Shown here: positions 14,532 to 19,228 of the stretch, in pieces | How the letters are laid out: each line of letters starts with the position of its first letter | Numbering within the stretch: the first letter of the stretch is position 1 | NCBI RefSeq assembly: GCF_036402745.1 | Contig: NZ_DASWSJ010000279.1 | Span: 1 to 19,228, forward strand | Origin: Actinophytocola sp036402745 | Lineage (GTDB): Bacteria > Actinomycetota > Actinomycetes > Mycobacteriales > Pseudonocardiaceae | DNA length: 19,228 bases | Direction: 5' to 3' | Program-made: the position numbers and the translations under genes | Notes under the pieces: generated by a model | Told to the model about the DNA's origin: nothing | The model's input: the letters and a program-made list of their open reading frames with translations, nothing else | The model's database searches: none

Positions 14532-14801
14532 CCAGCGCGGACCGTCTCGGTGGGGGACTCGACCGCGACGCTGGCGCGTGTTGAGTTCTTGCAACGATAA
14601 GTCTCGATATTGCAGGTATGTGTGATGCAGGTTACGGTCTCCCTAGGACCGTCCCCACCCCTGCGATCGAGCTCGTCATTTCCCACCACCTGGCCCGCTG
14701 CCAGCCTCCTGCGCGGTAGGCGAGGTGACCCAGCGCGCCTCAGATCCCGCTCTGACGGCGTTGACCTCGACTATTCGCCCCCTGCCGAGAGAGAGCAGCG
14801 A
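14532..14801 (+). other. Intergenic region upstream of the glucanase gene
   Basis: 270 bp without a convincing gene. 14581-14640 is clearly more AT-rich than its surroundings and has a direct repeat CGATA (14595-14599 and 14605-14609, 10-bp period) flanked by TGCAA (14590-14594) and TTGCA (14610-14614). A 6-bp inverted repeat ACGGTC/GACCGT lies at 14634-14652. This is the likely control region of the glucanase gene; the regulator is unknown and no confident -35/-10 pair was found. The glucanase reading frame is open from 14610, but the stretch before 14802 lacks protein character. Confidence 0.5.
14634..14652. repeat. Inverted repeat ACGGTC-N7-GACCGT
   Basis: Perfect 6-bp arms with a 7-nt spacer, next to the AT-rich patch upstream of the glucanase gene. 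It could be a regulator site or a small leader hairpin; no further support. Confidence 0.35.
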
Positions 14802-17800
14802 ATGTCCCCCTCAACCAAAATCGGCGCGCTCGCCGTCGGCGGCGCACTGATCGCCGCCGGCCTCGTCGTCCTCGCGGCCGAACCCGCGTCCGCCGCCGCG
14901 ACCGGCGGTGTCGGCGCCACCCTGCCCTACGTCGAGGTGCAGGCGGAGAACTCGTCCACCAACGGGACGATCATCGGCCCCACCGCCGACTACAACACCC
15001 TCGCCGCCGAGGCGTCCTACCGCAAAGCCGTGACCCTGCAGGGCACCGGCAAGTTCGTCGAGTTCACCACCCCGTCCGCGACGAACTCCATCGTCTTCCG
15101 CTACAGCATCCCCGACACCGGCTCCGGGTCGGTCTACACGGCGCCGCTGTCCCTCTACGTCAACGGGACCAAGCAGCCCAACGTCAGCCTGACCAACGCG
15201 TACAGCTGGTACTACGGCGGCTACCCGTTCACCAACACGCCCGGCAGCAACCCGCACCACTTCTACGACGAGGCGCACCGTCTGTTCCCGACGAGCTACC
15301 CGGCCGGCACCAAGTTCCGCCTGCAGATCGACGCCGAGGACACCGCGTCGTCGTACACGATCGACTTCGCCGACTTCGAGAACGTCGCGGGCGCCCTCGC
15401 CCAGCCGTCCGGCTCGGTCTCGGTGACCAGCAAGGGGGCCGACCCGACCGGTGCGGCCGACGCGACGGCCGCGTTCAACTCGGCGATCTCCTCGGCCGGC
15501 GCCGGTGGCACGGTGTGGATCCCGGAGGGCACGTTCAAGATCCCGGGCCACCTGATCCTGAACAACGTCACCATCAAGGGCGCCGGCATGTGGCGCTCGA
15601 CGGTCGTCGGCGCGGCGCCGGGCTTCTACGGCAACTACGCGCCGAACGGCAGCAGCGGCGTGCACCTGGCCGACTTCGCGATCTTCGGCGACGTCCAGGA
15701 ACGCAACGACGGCGCGCAGGTCAACGGCGTCGGCGGCGCGCTCAGCAACTCCACGGTGGACCGGTTGTGGATCGAGCACATGAAGGTCGGCGCCTGGATG
15801 GACGGGCCGTTCACCAACCTGGTCTTCAGCGGCATGCGCATCCGCAACGTCACGGCCGACGGCGTCAACTTCCACAACGGCGTCACCAACTCCAAGGTCA
15901 CGAACAGCGACCTGCGCAACCTCGGCGACGACGGCCTGGCGACCTGGTCCGAGCAGAACGCCGACGTCAACGACTCGTTCGACCACAACACCGTGCAGTA
16001 CCCGATCCTGGCCAACGGCATCGCCATCTACGGCGGCCACGACAACTTCGTCACCGACAACCGGGTCATCGACTCCGGCCTCGCGCAGGGCGGCGGGATC
16101 CACGTCGCGCAGCGCTTCGCCTCGACGGCACTCGGGCGTACCGACGTGCTGCGCAACACGATCATCCGGTCCGGCAGCCTCGACCCCAACTGGCAGTTCG
16201 GCGTGGGCGCGCTGTGGTTCGACGCGCGCGACGGCGCGATGACCGGCCTCACCAACATCGACAACATCCTCATCCAGCAGAGCCCCTACGAGGCCATCCA
16301 GTTCGTGTCGGGCTCCAACATCAGCAACGTCAAGATCAACAACGCGACGATCCAGAACACCGGCACGTGGGTGATCCAGGAGCAGGTCGGCGGCTCGGCC
16401 ACGATCACCAACAGCACCGCCACGGGCACCCAGGCCCCCGGGCCGATCTACAACTGCGGCGTGGGCTTCACGCTGACCGACGGCGGCGGCAACTCGGGCA
16501 TCTTCGGCACCCCGATGTGCCAGAACCTCACCAATCCGGTGTTCCCGCCCTACCTGCCGGACAACGGGTCGCAGATCTCGGTCAGCCCGACCGCGGTCGG
16601 CTTCGGCTCCGTCGCGACCGGCTCGACGAGCGCACCGGAGGCCGTCACCGTCACCAACAGCGGCTCCGCGGCCGCGCCGGTCACCTCGGTCGCCACGACG
16701 GGTGACTTCAGCCAGACCAACACGTGCGGCACCAGCATCGCCGCCAGCTCGTCCTGCACCATCAGCGTCCGGTTCGCCCCGACCGCGGCGGGGTCCCGTA
16801 CCGGCAACCTGACGGTCACCGCCGCTGGCGTCACCAACACCGTGCCGCTCTCGGGCACCGGCGTCGCCCCCGGGCCGATCCTCAGCCCGAACCCGAGCAG
16901 CCTGTCCTTCCCCGGCACGGTCGTCGGCAGCCCGGCGTCGGCGCAGACGGTCACGGTGACCAACTCGGGCACCACCGCGGCGACCGTCTCCGGTGTCACC
17001 ACGACCGGCGACTACAGCCAGACGAACAACTGCTCGGGCCTGGCGGTCGGCGCGTCCTGCACGGTCACCGTCACGTTCCGGCCGACGGCGTCGGGCACCC
17101 GGACCGGCGCGGTGACGCTCACCAGCAACGCCAACAACAGCCCGACGTCGGTCGCCCTCACGGGCAGCGGCATCGGTACCGACACCAACATCGCGCTCGG
17201 CAAGCCGGCCTCGGCGAGCAGCCAGGTCAACGGCACGCAAGCCGCTACCACGACAACGGACGGCGACGCGAACACCTACTGGGAGAGCGCCAACAACGTC
17301 TTCCCCCAGTGGCTGCAGGTGGATCTCGGCTCGGCCAACACGATCGGCAGGGTGACGCTCAAGCTGCCGCCGTCGTCGGCGTGGGGCACGCGCACGCAGA
17401 CGCTGTCGGTTCTGACGAGCACGGACGGCGCCAGCTTCAGCACGGCCGTCGGGTCCGCGACCTACACGTTCACCTCACCGACCAACGTCGTGAACATCAC
17501 GACCCCGTCGACCAACGCCCGCTACGTGCGCGTCAACATCACCGCCAACAGCGGCTGGCCGGCCGGGCAGGCCTCGGAGCTCGAGGTCTACCCGAGCGGC
17601 AGCACCCCGCCGAACGCCGCCATGTTGAGCACCAACCCGTCGTCGCTCACCTTCGCGTCGCAGGCGCTCAACACGACCAGCGGCGCGCGGGCGGTGACGG
17701 TGACCAACACCGGCAACGCGGCCGCGTCGGTCTCGGGTGTGACGGTCTCAGGTGACTACACGCAGACCAACAACTGCACCACCATCGCGATCGGCGCCTC

Positions 17801-18338
17801 CTGCACGGTGAACGTCAGCTTCCGGCCGACGGCGTCGGGCACCCGCACCGGCACGGTGACGCTCACCAGCAACGCGACCAACAGCCCGACCAGCGTCGCG
17901 CTGTCCGGCACCGGCGCTGGTGCCACGAGCGTCAACCTCGCCGCGGGCAAGCCCACGAGCGAGTCCGGCCACGTCGACGTCTACGCGTCGGGCAACGTGA
18001 CCGACGGCAACCAGAGCTCCTACTGGGAGAGCGCCAACGCCTTCCCGCAGTGGGTTCAGGCCGACCTCGGCTCGGCCCAGAGCGCGAGCCGCGTCGTGCT
18101 GCAGCTGCCCGCCTCGTGGGGCGCACGCAACGAGACGCTGTCCGTCCTGGGCAGCACGGACGGAACGACCTTCACCACGATCGTGCCGTCTGCGAGCTAC
18201 TCCTTCGCGCCAGGGAACAACAACACGGTGACCATCACCTTCGCCGCGACGTCCCACCGGTACTTCCGGCTGAACATCACGGCGAACTCCGGCTGGCCCG
18301 CGGGCCAGATCTCCGAGTTCCAGGTCTGGAACATCTAG
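14802..18338 (+). CDS. Secreted GH87-type alpha-1,3-glucanase (mutanase/mycodextranase family)
   Basis: 1178-residue exoenzyme likely acting on alpha-1,3-glucan, as in fungal walls or mutan. ATG 14802 is preceded by a GAGAGAGAG stretch (14787-14795) and starts a signal peptide ending EPASAAA (about residue 32). Domains: CBM6/35-like module (about 40-200, VEVQAEN); right-handed beta-helix (about 205-585, opening VTSKGADPTGAADATAAF); Ig-like choice-of-anchor-D repeat (592-690); a second one (694-790); F5/8C discoidin module (793-935); third Ig-like repeat (938-1036); second discoidin module (1044-1178). Asp353 (VTADGVNF) and Asp376-Asp377 (LGDDGLA) have the spacing (+23, +24) I recall for the GH87 catalytic triad Asp1045/1068/1069 of a Paenibacillus enzyme. 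The discoidin modules probably bind glucan. Other beta-helix families (PL, GH28, GH55) fit less well. Confidence 0.85.
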   Translation: MSPSTKIGALAVGGALIAAGLVVLAAEPASAAATGGVGATLPYVEVQAENSSTNGTIIGPTADYNTLAAEASYRKAVTLQGTGKFVEFTTPSATNSIVFRYSIPDTGSGSVYTAPLSLYVNGTKQPNVSLTNAYSWYYGGYPFTNTPGSNPHHFYDEAHRLFPTSYPAGTKFRLQIDAEDTASSYTIDFADFENVAGALAQPSGSVSVTSKGADPTGAADATAAFNSAISSAGAGGTVWIPEGTFKIPGHLILNNVTIKGAGMWRSTVVGAAPGFYGNYAPNGSSGVHLADFAIFGDVQERNDGAQVNGVGGALSNSTVDRLWIEHMKVGAWMDGPFTNLVFSGMRIRNVTADGVNFHNGVTNSKVTNSDLRNLGDDGLATWSEQNADVNDSFDHNTVQYPILANGIAIYGGHDNFVTDNRVIDSGLAQGGGIHVAQRFASTALGRTDVLRNTIIRSGSLDPNWQFGVGALWFDARDGAMTGLTNIDNILIQQSPYEAIQFVSGSNISNVKINNATIQNTGTWVIQEQVGGSATITNSTATGTQAPGPIYNCGVGFTLTDGGGNSGIFGTPMCQNLTNPVFPPYLPDNGSQISVSPTAVGFGSVATGSTSAPEAVTVTNSGSAAAPVTSVATTGDFSQTNTCGTSIAASSSCTISVRFAPTAAGSRTGNLTVTAAGVTNTVPLSGTGVAPGPILSPNPSSLSFPGTVVGSPASAQTVTVTNSGTTAATVSGVTTTGDYSQTNNCSGLAVGASCTVTVTFRPTASGTRTGAVTLTSNANNSPTSVALTGSGIGTDTNIALGKPASASSQVNGTQAATTTTDGDANTYWESANNVFPQWLQVDLGSANTIGRVTLKLPPSSAWGTRTQTLSVLTSTDGASFSTAVGSATYTFTSPTNVVNITTPSTNARYVRVNITANSGWPAGQASELEVYPSGSTPPNAAMLSTNPSSLTFASQALNTTSGARAVTVTNTGNAAASVSGVTVSGDYTQTNNCTTIAIGASCTVNVSFRPTASGTRTGTVTLTSNATNSPTSVALSGTGAGATSVNLAAGKPTSESGHVDVYASGNVTDGNQSSYWESANAFPQWVQADLGSAQSASRVVLQLPASWGARNETLSVLGSTDGTTFTTIVPSASYSFAPGNNNTVTITFAATSHRYFRLNITANSGWPAGQISEFQVWNI
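16878..18335 (+). repeat. Intragenic tandem duplication of an Ig-like plus discoidin unit
   Basis: Residues 694-935 and 938-1178 are two copies of one unit: Ig-like repeat then F5/8C module. The DNA is still close: the segment starting at 17076 (TTCCGGCCGACGGCGTCGGG) recurs at 17820, an offset of 744 bp, and the identical run continues for several bases. YWESAN and NITANSGWPAGQ recur in both discoidin copies. Confidence 0.85.
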
Positions 18339-18360
18339 TCGAGAACGCTCACCAGCGGTG

Positions 18361-18400
18361 ATGCGGTGCCGAGGCTCCCTCGGCACCGCATCGCCGTTTT
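18361..18400 (+). terminator. Strong intrinsic terminator after the glucanase gene
   Basis: Perfect 14-bp stem ATGCGGTGCCGAGG (18361-18374) / CCTCGGCACCGCAT (18378-18391) with a 3-nt loop CTC, then CGCCG and TTTT (18397-18400). It is 22 bp past the glucanase stop and isolates the gene from the nuo operon. Confidence 0.92.
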
Positions 18401-18639
18401 CGTGCGCGATCAGCTGCCGGCCGGTATCCACGTCGTTCATCCGCACACCGGGCACGGCGGCGAAGCATGTCACCACGCCCTCGACGCCGCCAGCACCTCG
18501 CCGTCCATCGCGTCCTTCGCGCCGGTGCTAGCGTTACCCCTACCCGGTATCGGCATCCTCGTGGGGTCGCGGACGCACCGCTGGCCGCATAGCCTCCGCG
18601 TGGGCGGGTAGTAGACGTGCGGTGGGGAGGTGCGGCGCG
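18401..18639 (+). other. Intergenic region upstream of nuoA
   Basis: About 240 bp with no supported gene. It must hold the promoter of the nuoA operon, but no -35/-10 pair is convincing: TAGCGT at 18529-18534 is a possible -10 without a matching -35. The sequence CCGGTATC occurs twice (near 18421 and 18545), without evident meaning. GGGGAGG at 18624-18630 is the nuoA ribosome binding site. Confidence 0.5.
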
Positions 18640-18987
18640 GTGGCCGTCGGTGGCGCGTTTCTCCTGGTCGTCCTCGTGCTGGTGGTCGTCGGCGGGCTCT
18701 ACGGGGTCGCCGCGCTCGTTCGGCTCGGCAGGGCCGTCACCGACGTGCGGCCGTTCCTGTCCGGCCACGAGCCGGCCGAGCACGCCGTCTCGCGGTTCCA
18801 CGTCCGCTGGTACGCGCTCACGATGGTCTTCCTCGCGTTCGACATGGAGATGGTGTTCATGTACCCGTGGACGCTCGTCGTGGCCGAGGCGGGCGCGACC
18901 GCCGTGGTGGAGATGTTCGTCTTCCTGGGGATCCTCTTCGTCGGCGTCGCCTACGCGTGGCGGGAGGGTGCGCTGCGGTGGACCTGA
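18640..18987 (+). CDS. nuoA: NADH-quinone oxidoreductase subunit A (NuoA), second-type
   Basis: 115-residue membrane subunit of a complex-I-type enzyme. GTG 18640 is chosen because GGGGAGG (18624-18630) lies 9 nt upstream; the frame also opens at 18622, but that codon overlaps the ribosome binding site. Three membrane segments are visible (about 4-28, 56-78 and 86-108). The conserved block SRFHVRWYALTMVFLAFDMEMVFMYPW (51-77) has the acidic pair Asp68/Glu70 of the FDxE motif. The usual YECG before it reads FLSG here, so the conserved loop Cys is missing. This resembles the second nuo cluster of streptomycetes and relatives, which from memory lacks the NADH-oxidising module; the rest is outside the window. 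It overlaps the next gene by 10 bp. Confidence 0.9.
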   Translation: MAVGGAFLLVVLVLVVVGGLYGVAALVRLGRAVTDVRPFLSGHEPAEHAVSRFHVRWYALTMVFLAFDMEMVFMYPWTLVVAEAGATAVVEMFVFLGILFVGVAYAWREGALRWT

Positions 18988-19228
18988 GCGCCTGGCTGTT
19001 GCGGCACACCCCGCCCCGCCCGCTGCTGGTGGCGGCGCCGGGCGGCACGGTCGCGCGGCTGGCCGTCGAGCGGGCCGTGCGCGAGCGCGGCTGGCGGCCC
19101 GCCCTGAGCCCGGCCGAGGCGAACCTCCTCGTCGTCGCGGGGGCGGCCGGGCACGAGCTCGAACCCTTCGTCCGGCGGGTGTGGGACCAGCTGCCCGCGC
19201 CCCGGGCGCGCGTGGACATCCCCGAGCA
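18978..19228 (+). CDS. NuoB-like subunit, partial, without the tandem cysteines
   Basis: Starts with GTG at 18978 inside the end of nuoA and runs off the window (83 codons visible). The segment LSPAEANLLVVAGAAGHELEPFVRRVWDQLPAPRARVDI aligns by eye with the NuoB/PSST region SPRQADLMIVAG...KMAPVLRQIYDQM...PKW, and its place after nuoA fits. The preceding part, PRPLLVAAPGGTVARLAVERA, falls where NuoB has FGLACCAIEMM: the two adjacent cysteines that ligate cluster N2 are Ala-Ala. No Cys occurs in the visible part. It is therefore probably a structural NuoB relative that does not carry a normal N2 cluster, or a different nuo-linked protein. The C-terminal ligand positions cannot be seen. Confidence 0.65.
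   Translation, partial: MDLSAWLLRHTPPRPLLVAAPGGTVARLAVERAVRERGWRPALSPAEANLLVVAGAAGHELEPFVRRVWDQLPAPRARVDIPE

Noticed and set aside
14610..14801. Start of the glucanase at 14610
   Set aside because: It would bury the signal peptide 64 residues in; ATG 14802 has a purine-rich site and begins the signal sequence.
14811..17240. 809-codon minus-strand open frame opposite the glucanase
   Set aside because: Low-complexity composition and no motif; shadow of the glucanase gene.
18366..18611. 81-codon open frame after the glucanase
   Set aside because: It starts inside the terminator stem, has no ribosome binding site and no recognisable protein character.
1..19228. CRISPR arrays, tRNA/rRNA genes, insertion sequences, prophage or toxin-antitoxin genes
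   Set aside because: Looked for on both strands; no repeat-spacer pattern, cloverleaf-like gene, transposase or phage motif was seen.

Overview
The window is high-GC DNA (roughly 70% by eye) with GTG/TTG starts, 1-16 bp gene overlaps and typical Actinomycetota gene sets: OmpR/sensor-kinase pairs, an ABC exporter whose adaptor carries a peptidoglycan-binding domain, a large MMPL exporter, a secreted beta-helix glucanase and an actinobacterial second-type NuoA. I read it as a chromosomal segment of a filamentous or spore-forming actinomycete. The genus cannot be fixed from the sequence. I see no IS element, phage gene, tRNA, rRNA or CRISPR array.

Layout. (1) 1-1627, minus strand: an OmpR-type response regulator and its sensor kinase, the kinase cut by the window start. 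(2) 1716-5111, plus strand, divergent from (1): a four-gene overlapping operon of lipoprotein, adaptor with peptidoglycan-binding domain, MacB/LolD-type ATPase and MacB-type permease. A direct repeat with 11-bp period in the shared intergenic region is a candidate site for the regulator. (3) 10629-6457, minus strand: an overlapping operon of MMPL exporter, second response regulator and second sensor kinase, followed on the same strand by a shortened catalase-fold gene (6285-5128). (4) 10771-14531, plus strand: a FadR-type GntR regulator, an MFS transporter, an AtuA-family protein and a DUF4387 protein. Two near-palindromes sharing ATAGCATAT lie before the regulator and before the transporter, so this looks like a self-contained uptake-and-conversion module for an unknown small molecule. 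(5) 14802-18338, plus strand: a 1178-residue secreted GH87-type alpha-1,3-glucanase with an accessory tail built by tandem duplication, followed by a strong hairpin terminator. (6) 18640 to the window end, plus strand: nuoA and the start of a NuoB-like gene, probably the first genes of a second complex-I-type operon.

Most notable points. The catalase-like protein has Pro where the distal catalytic His should be, and a deletion of roughly 80-90 residues has removed the segment with the proximal haem-ligand Tyr, yet its frame stays open. The NuoB-like protein has Ala-Ala at the place of the tandem Cys that bind cluster N2. The GntR/MFS/AtuA/DUF4387 module has a readable operator but no known substrate. 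All family calls come from reading motifs by eye; no database search was run.
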